37,351 nucleotides of DNA. It comes from Leuconostoc mesenteroides subsp. mesenteroides (lineage in GTDB: Bacteria; Bacillota; Bacilli; Lactobacillales; Lactobacillaceae). Position numbers and translations under genes: made by a program. Positions 1 through 8,376 of the stretch are shown piece after piece (position 1 is the first letter of the stretch; each line of letters begins with the position of its first letter). Below the pieces are notes generated by a model, which had not been told where the DNA came from, ran no database searches, and saw only the letters and a program-made list of their open reading frames with translations. The stretch spans positions 1 through 37,351 of the forward strand of contig CP046064.1 in assembly GCA_009676745.1 (NCBI GenBank), read 5' to 3'.

Positions 1-44
1 TTTATCGGATTAGTTTGAAGATAATTTGGAGGAGATTTGTAGCA

Positions 45-578
45 GTGCTTAGTAAAAAAGAAATAAGAAAAATGACCTTGGATAAACTAAAATTATATGA
101 TTACCATAGCAAGATTACTGAAGAAGAGCGATTACAGGCAATTCTGTTTTCTAAGGCATATTGGAATAACTCTAATTCAGTGGCTGTAACTATAAGTATG
201 GAACACGAATTGAGTACTGATGTCATTATTCAGGAGGCATTGAGAAGCCATAAGAAAGTAGTAGTACCTAGGGTGAGTAGTGGAAAATTATTATGGTTTG
301 ACTATATAGAAAGTTTAATGAGTAAATCAAAATTCGGAATTCTAGAACCAACACAAGATGAAAATCAAGCACAAAATTTGAAGGGAATAGATCTAATGGT
401 GGTTCCCGGTGTAGCCTTTAGCGAAGATAATTATCGGATAGGTTACGGTGCAGGTTTCTTTGACGCAACGTTGGCAGAGTATAATGGTATAACGGTTTCG
501 CTAGTGTTGCCTCCTCAATCAATCCATAAATTTTCAAAGGATACGTGGGATAGACCGGTGAGGTATCTTATAAAATAG
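45..578 (+). CDS. 5-formyltetrahydrofolate cyclo-ligase
   Basis: ATP-dependent conversion of 5-formyl-THF to 5,10-methenyl-THF, a cytosolic folate-salvage enzyme. The protein ends with the family signature VPGVAFSEDNYRIGYGAGFF (glycine-rich substrate/ATP loop), and the N-terminus (LSKKEIRKMTLDKLKL) matches the usual basic helix. I place the start at GTG 45, giving 177 aa, because GGAGGAG at 28-34 lies about 10 nt upstream; an in-frame ATG at 15 has no ribosome site. The length is normal for the family. If the molecule is circular, this gene lies about 31 nt downstream of the uracil-DNA glycosylase that crosses the window edge, so the two probably form one transcript. A plasmid copy of a housekeeping folate gene is unusual but the reading frame is intact. 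Confidence 0.9.
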   Translation: MLSKKEIRKMTLDKLKLYDYHSKITEEERLQAILFSKAYWNNSNSVAVTISMEHELSTDVIIQEALRSHKKVVVPRVSSGKLLWFDYIESLMSKSKFGILEPTQDENQAQNLKGIDLMVVPGVAFSEDNYRIGYGAGFFDATLAEYNGITVSLVLPPQSIHKFSKDTWDRPVRYLIK

Positions 579-738
579 GATTTATGCTAAATAAACTTAT
601 AATGAATATGTTAGTTTTTCATTATGAGTTTATTTTTTTAATTACTTTATGTTAAACAATCTCATTTAGGTAATTATGATTATTCTAAAATTCTGTGTTA
701 GCTCCTCTCAAATAGATATTTCTAGTAGCCCAGTCTAT

Positions 739-1902
739 TGCTTAGAAGTCAATAAATTGGACCATTTTTATTCAGTTAATTAGGCGACATTTGAGATACG
801 ACTGCGATTATAAAAATTGATATACCAACCAATGGCTGCTTGGACCTCAGTTAATGTTTGGTATGCCTTCAAATAAACTTCTTCACGCTTCAATATTGAA
901 TGAAACGCTTCCATACAGTCATTATCGTATGGATGTCCTTTGAGTGAATATGAATGTTTCAAGCCATAATTTTGACCCTTGGTATTAAATTCAGCACTCG
1001 TGTATTGTGACCCCATATCCGAATGAACTATTAGTGGCTTTTGATGATTATCTAACGCCATCTGTAAGGCACTTGTAGCTAGTTCGGCTGTCCTTGTATT
1101 GCCAATTTTATAGCCTAATACTTTTCTCTTCTCAGGATCCAAAACGGTTGCTAAATAGGCCCATCTGTGATTAGTCAACTGAATATAAGTGATATCTGTT
1201 TGCCAAATACCGCTCAAATCATGCTAGTGCCTAATCAGATTAGTTTTTTGAGAAACCGTCACAACGGTTTTGTGTTTGCGATAACGTTTTGCATGCTTGA
1301 TCTAATCCTTAATTCACGCATCAATTTGAGTGTCATATACTCAGATATTTTCGGGCAGTCATTGGTTAGTTGACTATAAGTAGCAATACGACGATAGCCA
1401 TAAAATTTAAAGGTTTTCCAAACGTCCAAAATATAAGGTTTTAGGCATTCTCTACGCTTTTCTTGTCGACTGAACTGCCAATGGTGCCAGTTGTAATAGG
1501 TACTAGGTCTGATTTTAAGTGGACTTAAAATACGCACAAGCGCGTAGCCTTGTGCTAAAAATTGATTAACTAGCGGCAATCCCACATTACGAACTATTTT
1601 TTGACTAGTCAAATATCCGCTCGCTGCCTGTCAGGCTATGCGTGATAAAATTTCGTTTTCTTCCTCCAAAATAGTGAGGCGCTTCTCTAGTTCCTTGACG
1701 TATTTTAAAGTCTTTGACTGACCCTTGATCAAGATTGGAGTAGCTTGTTTAACCCAAATATCCATAGAATCGTTCGACGGTCCGAATCCTTCTGCTAGTG
1801 ATTTAAGTGAACGGCCTTCTTGGTGAAGTTTAACCAAGAAATCTTTGACATCTTGTGAATAACGGACTGAATAAAAATAGTCCATTTTTTAGTATATTAG
1901 CA
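739..1902 (-). mobile_element. IS3-family element, degenerate copy 1
   Basis: This is a diverged relative of the three 1,199-bp IS copies elsewhere in the window, in minus orientation. Its right end starts TGCTTAGAAGTCAATAAATT and its left end finishes AGTATATTAGCA, close to the termini of the intact copies. It is about 35 bp shorter because the segment holding the orfA ribosome site and start codon is missing near 1866. Many point differences separate it from the other copies, so it is an older insertion. It abuts a piece of the second IS type at 1903-1951. Confidence 0.85.
780..1885 (-). pseudogene. IS3-family transposase orfA/orfB, broken
   Basis: OrfA (1631-1885) keeps the helix-turn-helix region (RYSQDVKDFLVKLHQEGRS) but has lost its own start codon and ribosome site. 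OrfB is interrupted by a frameshift between about 1218 and 1258: the N-terminal part is 1259-1612 and the DDE core is 780-1217. The DDE residues remain visible as WQTDITYI, HSDMGSQYTS and the Glu of CMEAFHSILKRE. This copy retains QYTS after the second Asp, where the three younger copies carry a frameshift, so it records the undamaged reading frame at that point. Confidence 0.85.
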
Positions 1903-1951
1903 TCGGATTATGCCCTAGAAATAAAGCAGTCCTGATTTTCAGTATACGAGC
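1903..1951 (-). mobile_element. solo end of second IS3-family element
   Basis: About 49 bp starting TCGGATTATGCCCTAGAAAT and ending in AGTATACGAGCA match, with a couple of differences, the orfA-side end of the element at 23720-24952 and of the remnant at 36402. Only the end is left. It directly adjoins degenerate IS copy 1, suggesting that a deletion or insertion removed the rest. Confidence 0.8.
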
Positions 1952-2093
1952 ATTGTAAATCTAGGTAAAATTGGTTGATTATAATAAAGTGTGAGTCTGG
2001 TATAAGCGTTTGTCCATGTTACTGAACTGATATCATATATGCATATCAATTGGAAGACGTATATTTTTGTCATCTGCCATTAATTTAATATAA

Positions 2094-2657
2094 CTAATCT
2101 TGAATAAACAATTTTTTAATGTATTGTACTGTTCTAACAGAAATATTGAAAGCTTCTGCTGTAGATTTTATTGTGTGCGTTTGAGAATACTCAAAGATAG
2201 CTGTGTTTCGGCTATCTTTTTTTCTTTTGGGTCTACCTTCTTTATAGTTGGGATTGTGTTGCCTTGCAAATATCTTACCAGCCTGCGTACGTTCGATAAT
2301 CATGTCGCGTTCCATTTCCGCAACCGAAAGTAATGTTCTTACAATCATGCGACCCATTGGGGTATTGTCAATTGTTCCTAAGTTTAGAACTTTAATCACA
2401 ATTTTTTGTTTCAGAAGATCATCAATTAAATTTAATGCTTCACGTGTATTTCGAGCAAAGCGATCTAACTTGGTGACGATCAATGTGTCATTAGGTTCAA
2501 TTAGATTGACAAGTTTTTTAAACTGTGGTCGTGATGTAGTTGTACCTGAATATTTTTCACTGAAAATCATTTCAGCCCCGGCATTTTTCAAAGTCTCTTT
2601 TTGTTCATATAAAGATTGTCCAGCTGTTGAAACCCGTGCATAACCATAAACTGTCAT
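2094..2657 (-). CDS. serine recombinase (resolvase/invertase)
   Basis: Site-specific recombinase of the resolvase/invertase family, 187 aa, the normal length. The catalytic serine is Ser10 in YGYARVSTAGQ. The downstream motifs DTLIVTKLDRFARNTREALN and GRMIVRTLLSVAEMERDMI (E-helix) are intact, and the C-terminal helix-turn-helix lies in STAEAFNISVRTVQYIKK. Plasmid resolvases resolve multimers and so help stable inheritance. A matching res site was not identified in the ~250 bp upstream. The gene stands alone, transcribed away from the dead Hol-Tox locus. Confidence 0.92.
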   Translation of the reverse strand: MTVYGYARVSTAGQSLYEQKETLKNAGAEMIFSEKYSGTTTSRPQFKKLVNLIEPNDTLIVTKLDRFARNTREALNLIDDLLKQKIVIKVLNLGTIDNTPMGRMIVRTLLSVAEMERDMIIERTQAGKIFARQHNPNYKEGRPKRKKDSRNTAIFEYSQTHTIKSTAEAFNISVRTVQYIKKLFIQD

Positions 2658-2799
2658 TTTATACCTCTTTAAAATTGCATAACTAAGTTGCAGTATATAA
2701 AGCCAAGTATAGCATGACTTTGAAAAAGCGCAAAATACTTAAAAGTTTATTGCACTAATAACTGTAAAGCTGTCATATTTTTTTGTGAAGATTAGGTTA

Positions 2800-2808
2800 T
2801 GATATAAT
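2800..2808 (+). promoter_or_regulatory. extended -10 promoter of Hol-Tox locus 1
   Basis: TGATATAAT is an extended -10 element about 95 bp upstream of the dead toxin ATG at 2903. The -35 region is weak. A long leader before a short toxin ORF is typical of type I toxin mRNAs. Confidence 0.5.
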
Positions 2809-2902
2809 TTTATTTGCAAGCAAGTTAAGGAGTGGTGGAATCTGATAGTTGGGGGTGATGCTTATTGTTGAAACTCAAGGCTACCTGAAAGGATAACACC
2901 AA

Positions 2903-3004
2903 ATGGTCTGTTAGACCGCGGTAATTGTGTTGATCACATTTCTGGTTGTTTTAGCTACGAAAGTAGTCGAACTACTAAAAGAAATTAAAAAGTCTAAAAA
3001 ATAG
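2903..3004 (+). pseudogene. Hol-Tox-type small toxin, nonsense mutated
   Basis: Reading from ATG 2903 gives M-V-C-stop, then continues in the same frame as a hydrophobic segment ending FLVVLATKVVELLKEIKK. This resembles the tail of the intact toxin at 11582-11686 (FIVTLLALVVELIKNQQKK). The leaders also align: GGGGGTGATGCTTATTG here against GGGGGGTGGTGCTTATGG there, and AAGGATAACACCAAATG against AAGGAGTAGCCCAAGTG. I infer a type I membrane toxin killed by a TAG at codon 4 (2912-2914). Rescue by an internal GTG at 2927 is possible, but no ribosome site precedes it. Confidence 0.65.
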
Positions 3005-3011
3005 GTAAACA

Positions 3012-3046
3012 AAAACCCCTTAACTTTGGCCGGTTCTAGGGGTTTT
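3012..3046. terminator. bidirectional terminator
   Basis: AAAACCCC pairs with GGGGTTTT around a 19-nt loop. The loop contains CTTAACTTTGG, also present in the terminator at 9326-9362. It can end the toxin mRNA on the plus strand and the antisense RNA on the minus strand. Confidence 0.75.
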
Positions 3047-3113
3047 CGTGAAATGACTATTTTAGTTTATTAACAAAATAACAACTACCAACGCTGAAGC
3101 ACGCTTGTGACTT

Positions 3114-3145
3114 AAAAGGTCATGTACCTAACATGGGTCTTTTTG
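3114..3145 (+). terminator. second hairpin of Hol-Tox locus 1
   Basis: AAAAGGTCATGT, ACCTA loop, ACATGGGTCTTTTT form an imperfect stem followed by a T-run. The truncated locus at 9410-9437 has a hairpin in the same relative place. On the minus strand this would be the 5' stem-loop of the antisense RNA. Confidence 0.5.
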
Positions 3146-3235
3146 TTTATATTTATACTATACCACTTTCACTGTTTTTGCCAATTATTTCTATTTCATA
3201 GATCATTTTGCTTGTTTTTATTTAGCATTTTTAAA

Positions 3236-3597
3236 CTAATTTTCAGGTGTGTTGTTTAATAATCCATTAATACTAAATGGGGTTAGTAATGAAATGGTCG
3301 TACTAAGCGATACTTCATCGGGTGTATGGCGTTCTTGATATATTAAGTATACGAAATTCGGAATCTTATTTGATATTGTTGACTCAACGTATATACGTTG
3401 CTTAAGGGCGGTATTGTCATCAGAAAGCGTTATATTTGCAATTTTTGGTGCTAAGTTATTTTCAATGTTATCTATTTTGTAGCCATTTTCCGCAAGAATC
3501 ATTTTTAAAAAAAAACGAATTCCTTACTTGCAATGCAGTCTTTGTTTGATAGGTTTGAATAACATTTTGTGTTTTCAAATTGTACTGAACTGATCAT
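3236..3597 (-). pseudogene. hypothetical protein, frameshifted
   Basis: Two minus-strand frames join into one protein of about 119 codons. ATG at 3597 opens MISSVQFENTKCYSNLSNKD, which runs to a TAA just after a run of nine A/T pairs (about 3511-3519). Adding one base to that run puts it in frame with the 88-codon frame ending PFSINGLLNNTPEN at 3236. I infer one gene broken by a one-base loss in the homopolymer. I do not recognise the family; the predicted product is soluble. A sequencing slip in the run would also explain it. Confidence 0.45.
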
Positions 3598-3786
3598 AAT
3601 TATCTCTTTTCTATTTTCATGTAGTATCCCAATTTAGGTTGGTATAACGTGCATTTTAGATACATGATGATATCAGTAAATTATTTTCCACATCTGTAAT
3701 TTTTACTTTTGAAGAGACACTATAAAATATAAATATTTGATTTTTATACTTTTTAAAGTGTTAACAAGTATTGTTTAGGAGAAAAC

Positions 3787-4188
3787 ATGAAATATTTAAA
3801 AGATAGTACCCTGCTGACTAGTTGTCTTGTAGTATTTTTTGGTGGGTCATTAGGTAGCTTGTTCAGGCTACTAATTACCGAAATTCCACATATTGGGAGT
3901 AGTCCTTGGGTTATAGTAGTCATCAATGTTTTAGGATCATTCTTCCTTGCTTATATCGGAGCAGTCATTCCTGACAGCTATGACTATTCTTTAATTTTAA
4001 AAAATTTTATAGGGACGGGTATCATGGGTGGCTTTACAACATTCAGCACATTTATACTTCAAATTAATCAATTAGGTAGAGAAAATTTTTTAATTAGTAT
4101 TATTTATACATTAATTAGTTTTATACTGGCTTACATTGCAGTTGTTTTTGGGAAAAATGTAGGAAAAAATCGGAGATTAAATCAGTGA
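3787..4188 (+). CDS. crcB: FluC/CrcB fluoride channel, subunit 1
   Basis: Small four-helix inner-membrane fluoride exporter of the Fluc (CrcB) family, 133 aa. It carries the family landmarks GGSLGSLFRL, the conserved Asn in INVLGSFFLAYIGA and the GTGIMGGFTTFSTF segment that supplies the pore phenylalanines and Na+ site. The ribosome site is TTTAGGAGA. Its stop overlaps the GTG start of a second fluC-like gene by 4 nt (GTGA), so the two are translationally coupled. Tandem divergent copies usually form a two-gene heterodimeric channel with opposite topologies. I looked for a fluoride riboswitch in the ~185 bp upstream and did not see one. Confidence 0.93.
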   Translation: MKYLKDSTLLTSCLVVFFGGSLGSLFRLLITEIPHIGSSPWVIVVINVLGSFFLAYIGAVIPDSYDYSLILKNFIGTGIMGGFTTFSTFILQINQLGRENFLISIIYTLISFILAYIAVVFGKNVGKNRRLNQ

Positions 4189-4532
4189 ATTTTTTTAACT
4201 TTTATTTGTATTTCTGTTTAGCTGCTGGGCTAGGTGCTGTTATTCGATATCTAGTTATAAGTTTTATGCCAAGGATTACAAATTTTTTCACAGGTGTTTT
4301 TTATGTTAATATTATTGGTGCTTTTTTGATGGGTGTATTATCAGTTAATATGAACAGCAACGTCTGGCATATTATTATTGGAACGGGTTTTATTGGCGGC
4401 TTGACGACATTCAGCACCATGATGACACAGGGAGAGCAGTTTAATAGTTTTAAACGGAGTATGGTATATTTTGCATTGACATTAGTCTTAGGAATTTTTT
4501 TATTTATTGTAGCTATACACATACACGTTTAA
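4185..4532 (+). CDS. crcB: FluC/CrcB fluoride channel, subunit 2
   Basis: Second, divergent Fluc subunit, 115 aa, with AAGLGAVIRYLVISF, VNIIGAFLMGVLSV and GTGFIGGLTTFSTM. It starts at GTG 4185 inside the end of the first subunit. The pair should assemble as an antiparallel fluoride channel in the membrane, protecting enolase and other metal-fluoride-sensitive enzymes. The ClC gene 175 bp downstream adds another anion exporter. Alternative starts are unlikely because the overlap with subunit 1 is tight. Confidence 0.93.
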   Translation: MNFFNFYLYFCLAAGLGAVIRYLVISFMPRITNFFTGVFYVNIIGAFLMGVLSVNMNSNVWHIIIGTGFIGGLTTFSTMMTQGEQFNSFKRSMVYFALTLVLGIFLFIVAIHIHV

Positions 4533-4706
4533 CGAAATACTTTGAATGTGAAACACGCAGTTTTAAATGTCTTTGATGTTTTGTTAATACATACACAAAA
4601 CGAATTCGCTTGATTCTGTTTTAATCAAAGAATGAGAATATATAAAGAAAATCGTTAAATTTTCCTGTATTTGGAATCAACCCCCTTTTTGTTGTAAACT
4701 GATTTT

Positions 4707-6239
4707 ATGTTTAAAAAAAGAATTAGACTCAATACATCAAAGCTGTCAGTAGTATTATATGGCACACTTATAGGTTTTTTAACAGGAATAGTTGTTAGTG
4801 TCTTCCGCTGGACAATTGAAAAATTGCTTCAATTTGTGCAAACGCTGTATCTCGATATTTCACATGGCAATATAGCGTTAATATTTTTAGTGATAACTGC
4901 TAATTTAATTTGTTTTTTAATTGTTTCATGGATGTTAAACAAAGAACCTAATATATCCGGTTCCGGCATTCCACAGGTTGAAGGTCTATTATTGGGTGAA
5001 CTAAAAATAAACTGGTGGTCGACATTGTGGCGGAAATTTATATCAGGAATTTTGGCTATTGGTAGTGGTTTAATGCTGGGGCGGGAAGGTCCTTCAATTC
5101 AACTGGGTGCATCAATTGGTCAGGGTGTGGCATCATATAAACGTCTTAGTCATAATCAATCGAAAGGGCTTATAGCCAGTGGTGCCGCTGCAGGTTTATC
5201 ATCTGCATTTAATGCACCTTTAGCCGGCGTTATGTTTGTATTGGAGGAAGTCTATCACAGTATTTCTCCCTTTGTCTGGGTTGGTGCATTGACAGGCGCA
5301 AGCGTTTCGGATTTTGTCTCTACGGTTTTGTTTGGCCAAACACCAGTTTTATCTATTGGACACTTAAGCGTTTTCCCGGTACAGTTATATGGTTTATTGT
5401 TGGTATTTGGTATTATATTAGGCTTATTTGGCTTTTTATATCAAAAATTTTTACTATTCAGCTTAAATTGTTACAGTAAAATTAGGGTTCCTAAATATTT
5501 ATACGGTATCGTGCCGTTTATCTTGGTGATACCGATTGGAATTTTATGGCCAAATCTTTTAGGTGGGGGAAATAATTTAATTTTATCACTGAAAGAAGCA
5601 CCTATGACAATGAAAATGATCATCGTAATTTTGTTAATTCGATTTGTTTTCTCAATGATTAGTTACGGTTCCGGTCTGCCAGGGGGAATATTTTTACCTA
5701 TTTTGACTCTAGGTGCACTAAGTGGCGCATTGATGGCTCATATATTTGTCTATTTACATCTCATGAGTGCAAATTATGCTTTAAACTTTATTGTGATCGG
5801 TATGGCAGGTTATTTCGCATGTATTGGTAAGGCACCATTTACTGCAATTATTCTTATCTTTGAGATGGTTGGGAGTGTGACCCACATTTTACCTTTAGCA
5901 CTTGTAAGTTTAGTAGCCTACTTAGTAGTTGATCTATTAAATGGTGCACCAATATATGAATCTTTATTAGAACGTTTGTTGAAAAGAAAACCAGCGCATT
6001 TAGCGACGTCCTCCATGATAACTATGGAAGTCACTGTTCTTGCTGGTGGTATGCTAGAAGATCAACAAATAAGAGACTTACAACTGGAATCAAATAGTTT
6101 GATTACACTGGTCAGAAGATCTGAAAATGTACTGATTCCCAAAGGAGACTTAGTATTACGTGCTGGTGATATTATTTATATTAGAATGAACCAAAAAGAT
6201 GCAAAAATTACTAGAAATCAACTATCACTTAACAACTAA
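4707..6239 (+). CDS. ClC-family chloride/proton antiporter with TrkA-C domain
   Basis: 510-aa membrane protein. It has GSGIPQ (res. ~85-90), GREGP with the gating glutamate (~E127), GVMFVLEEV carrying the inner proton glutamate, and GGIFLP near residue 325. These residues point to a Cl-/H+ exchanger. Fluoride-specific ClC proteins usually have altered GREGP and GSGIP loops, so fluoride selectivity is not supported by sequence. The C-terminal ~75 residues (VTVLAGGMLEDQQIRDLQL to AGDIIYIRM) form a TrkA-C/RCK-C regulatory domain rather than CBS domains. No clear Shine-Dalgarno precedes ATG 4707. Position next to the fluC pair suggests a joint role in halide or acid stress. Confidence 0.9.
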   Translation: MFKKRIRLNTSKLSVVLYGTLIGFLTGIVVSVFRWTIEKLLQFVQTLYLDISHGNIALIFLVITANLICFLIVSWMLNKEPNISGSGIPQVEGLLLGELKINWWSTLWRKFISGILAIGSGLMLGREGPSIQLGASIGQGVASYKRLSHNQSKGLIASGAAAGLSSAFNAPLAGVMFVLEEVYHSISPFVWVGALTGASVSDFVSTVLFGQTPVLSIGHLSVFPVQLYGLLLVFGIILGLFGFLYQKFLLFSLNCYSKIRVPKYLYGIVPFILVIPIGILWPNLLGGGNNLILSLKEAPMTMKMIIVILLIRFVFSMISYGSGLPGGIFLPILTLGALSGALMAHIFVYLHLMSANYALNFIVIGMAGYFACIGKAPFTAIILIFEMVGSVTHILPLALVSLVAYLVVDLLNGAPIYESLLERLLKRKPAHLATSSMITMEVTVLAGGMLEDQQIRDLQLESNSLITLVRRSENVLIPKGDLVLRAGDIIYIRMNQKDAKITRNQLSLNN

Positions 6240-6734
6240 ATAAATTTCAAAAACACGATTTTAGAGTTTTTGCGTCGAAAAGATAAATTCGTTATCAATT
6301 AAATTACAATTACAGAAATAATTACCAGGAGATTCTTTTTTACAAATAATTGGAACCAGCTTTAGTTTCAAATTCAATTGAGATAACATCACTTTATCGT
6401 AATTTAGAGTGTTTTGATTGAGTGAGCACATCGTAATAGTGAAATTATATTCAACATAATTGTATCAAAATAAAAATTTGCCTAAGAAGAGATGGAGTAT
6501 GATGATATAAAAATTAGTTTTGTACTAACCATCAGCTTTTTTTGGTGTAAGTTCTTTGTTTAAACAATTTCTATATATTCCTTTTTTGCTAATAAAAAAT
6601 CATATTTTTTTAATTAGAGACAGAAAATGTCTTTTTAAAAATTATATCGTAGGATCAGGACAATAATATATAGCGAAATTTGATTTGAATAATAAAACTA
6701 TGGTATATTTAACTTAATTTAATTTAAACGGTTG
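6240..6734. other. AT-rich spacer without a gene
   Basis: About 500 bp between the ClC gene and the antiporter leader. No ORF with a ribosome site and no tRNA-like fold was seen. The promoter of the antiporter transcript probably lies near its right end (TATGGTATATTTAACTT, about 6700-6716). Confidence 0.5.
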
Positions 6735-6790
6735 GGCGCAAGCTTCAAGAATTGTTAGTCGGGGAACTAGCATTTTTTGGAGCTTTTTAA
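6728..6790 (+). promoter_or_regulatory. structured leader with terminator-like hairpin (riboswitch/attenuator candidate)
   Basis: Upstream of the antiporter, AAGCTTCAAGAA (6740-6751) pairs with TTTTTTGGAGCTT (6773-6785) to give about 12 base pairs. This stem encloses a second one, GTTAGT/ACTAGC, with a CGGGGA loop (6754-6771). A T-run follows directly (GCTTTTTAAA), so the whole is an intrinsic terminator about 20 nt before the start codon. The segment ACGGTTGGGCGC just upstream could belong to an aptamer or antiterminator. Since the downstream gene is a cation/proton antiporter, an ion-sensing riboswitch (for example the Na+ class) is a hypothesis; I cannot confirm a consensus by eye. Confidence 0.6.
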
Positions 6791-6805
6791 ATATTAGGAG
6801 AAATA

Positions 6806-7768
6806 ATGGAATATCTATTAATCATGTTCTTAGTCATAGTTACTATTTTTCTGGGAAAGGTAGGCACCTGGTTTGGTTTTTCTGAAGTTGTTGGGCAACT
6901 ATTTTCAGGTATCATTTTAGGATCCAGCATATTTAATATAGTACAGTCAAGTAATTTAATCCACTTGATAGCTGAGATAGGTATTTTTTTACTGATGTTA
7001 AATTCGGGACTAGAGTCGGATTTAAAGGAAATGAAAAGATACATTAAAGCATCGTCACTCATTGCAGTTATGGGGGTACTACTACCCTTAATTACTTTCC
7101 CGATTGCATTTTTATTGCTTGGATATAATATACAGACTTCCATATTTGCCGGTGTTGTGTTCTCTGCAACTTCAATCTCTATAACGTTAGCTGTACTATC
7201 GGAACAAAAAAAATTAGCCACTGCAATAGGAGCAATCATACTTTCGGCGGCTGTAATAGATGACATAATTGCTTTGTTTGCGGTGACTTTATTTTCTGTT
7301 TTAGTAGGTGGAGGTGCACTGGGGATAAACAGTATTTTACCATTACTCGCTTTTGCGTTAGGTATACTACTCAGGAAGTATAATTTTTCTGATAAAATTG
7401 GTGTTATCAGTACGAAAATGGGTAATTCTTTCTTTTACCCTGTATTTTTCGGGTCCATCGGTCTTGAAATCGTAATCCAGGGACTGGGAGATAAGATAAC
7501 AGCTATTATAATTTTTAGTATTTTAGCTATTGTCACAAAATTTGTTGGCTCGTTATGGGGAGCAAAAATTTCTGGTCTAGATACCAGAGTTTCAAGTGCA
7601 ATTGGGGCAGGCATGATTTCTAGAGGTGAGATGGCCCTTGTGATTATTCAAATAGGTATATCATCACATATTATTGATGATTATACTTCAGCGGAGTTTA
7701 TTGTTGCTGTCATCGTTTCAACAATAGTAGCTCCGATAATCATGAAACCACTGTTCAAAAAGATTTGA
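6806..7768 (+). CDS. CPA2-type monovalent cation/proton antiporter (NapA/KefB-like)
   Basis: Integral membrane exchanger of Na+/H+ (or K+/H+). The catalytic aspartate pair is visible in SAAVIDDIIALF, and the N-terminal repeat (FSEVVGQLFSGIILGSSIF) and FFYPVFFGSIGLEIV are typical. At 320 aa it is roughly 60 residues shorter than usual family members. The gap falls after the VIDD helix, where two membrane helices are normally found, so it may be a natural short form or carry an in-frame internal deletion. Ribosome site TTAGGAGA lies before ATG 6806. Expression is probably controlled by the leader hairpin at 6740-6790. Confidence 0.85.
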   Translation: MEYLLIMFLVIVTIFLGKVGTWFGFSEVVGQLFSGIILGSSIFNIVQSSNLIHLIAEIGIFLLMLNSGLESDLKEMKRYIKASSLIAVMGVLLPLITFPIAFLLLGYNIQTSIFAGVVFSATSISITLAVLSEQKKLATAIGAIILSAAVIDDIIALFAVTLFSVLVGGGALGINSILPLLAFALGILLRKYNFSDKIGVISTKMGNSFFYPVFFGSIGLEIVIQGLGDKITAIIIFSILAIVTKFVGSLWGAKISGLDTRVSSAIGAGMISRGEMALVIIQIGISSHIIDDYTSAEFIVAVIVSTIVAPIIMKPLFKKI

Positions 7769-7816
7769 TATTACAATTATAAAAGTTGCTATATTAGCAG
7801 ATGGCTGATTGGTTTC

Positions 7817-7846
7817 TGTCAGGTTATGCGTTATAAAATTTCATTT
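7817..7846 (-). mobile_element. 30-bp scrap of IS3-family orfA
   Basis: TGTCAGGTTATGCGTTATAA and the following bases match the orfA/orfB junction of the IS (compare 1628-1659) with three mismatches. It lies beside the cut VIT gene and shows a former IS copy here. Confidence 0.6.
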
Positions 7847-7848
7847 TG

Positions 7849-8060
7849 CTACTTAAATAGGGTTCCAAGCCAATAAGTGAAGGCCATTGTGAGCACTCCT
7901 GTGAATATGTTGCGCAAAATAGCTGGAATTATTGGTGCTCGTCCCGCCCAAGCGCTTAGCCAACCAGTTAAAAAAAGTGCCCAAAGCGTTGCCAAAATTG
8001 TTCCTATAACTTTCAGATTGTCGGGTAGTAATATCACGGATAGTAATGGCCAGATACCAC
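7849..8060 (-). pseudogene. VIT-family transporter, C-terminal fragment
   Basis: The minus frame reads GIWPLLSVILLPDNLKVIGT through LFLTGWLSAWAGRAPIIPAI to FTYWLGTLFK. This is the last two-helix part of a VIT/CCC1-type vacuolar iron transporter family protein. The 5' part is missing because the IS3 element starts at 8061. It is not a copy of the intact VIT gene at 18807-19292, whose C-terminus is different. Confidence 0.75.
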
Positions 8061-8127
8061 TGCTCTTATACTAAAAAAATGGACTATTTTTATTCAGTCC
8101 GTAAAATGAAAGTATAGGAGTATTTTT

Positions 8128-8370
8128 ATGTCAATTCGTTATTCACAAGATTTCAAAGACTCATTGGTTAAACTTCACCAAGAAGGCCGTTCACTTAAAT
8201 CATTAGCAGAAGAATTTGGTCCGTCGAAAGATTCTATTGCTATTTGGCTTAAACAAGCTACCCCAATCATGATCAAGGGTCAGTCAAAGACTTTAAAAGA
8301 CGTCAAGCAACTAGAGAAGCGCCTCGCTATTTTGGAGGAAGAAAACGAAATTTTATCACACATAGCCTGA
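8128..8370 (+). CDS. IS3-family transposase orfA (copy A)
   Basis: 80-aa DNA-binding subunit with a helix-turn-helix (FKDSLVKLHQEGRSLKSLAE) and a C-terminal leucine-zipper helix (LEKRLAILEEENEIL). Ribosome site TATAGGAG precedes ATG 8128. In IS3 elements OrfA also acts as an inhibitor when made alone. Its protein is identical to that of copy C and differs from copy B at two residues (Leu/Val in IWLKQ and His/Arg near the end). Confidence 0.9.
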   Translation: MSIRYSQDFKDSLVKLHQEGRSLKSLAEEFGPSKDSIAIWLKQATPIMIKGQSKTLKDVKQLEKRLAILEEENEILSHIA

Positions 8371-8376
8371 CAGGCA

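Larger units (their letters stand above)
3011..3150 (-). ncRNA. putative antitoxin RNA of Hol-Tox locus 1
   Basis: On the minus strand, TTGGCA (3179-3184), a 16-nt spacer and TATAGT (3057 side of 3157-3162) form a promoter firing toward the toxin tail. The transcript would begin near 3150 and end at the hairpin at 3012-3046, which has a T-run on this strand (GGGGTTTTTG). It would be antisense to the toxin 3' region, as at the intact locus. Confidence 0.45.

Noticed and set aside
3598..3786. Possible fluoride riboswitch upstream of the fluC pair
   Set aside because: No GGNGATGG-type 5' motif or the expected pseudoknot segments were found between the preceding gene and ATG 3787.
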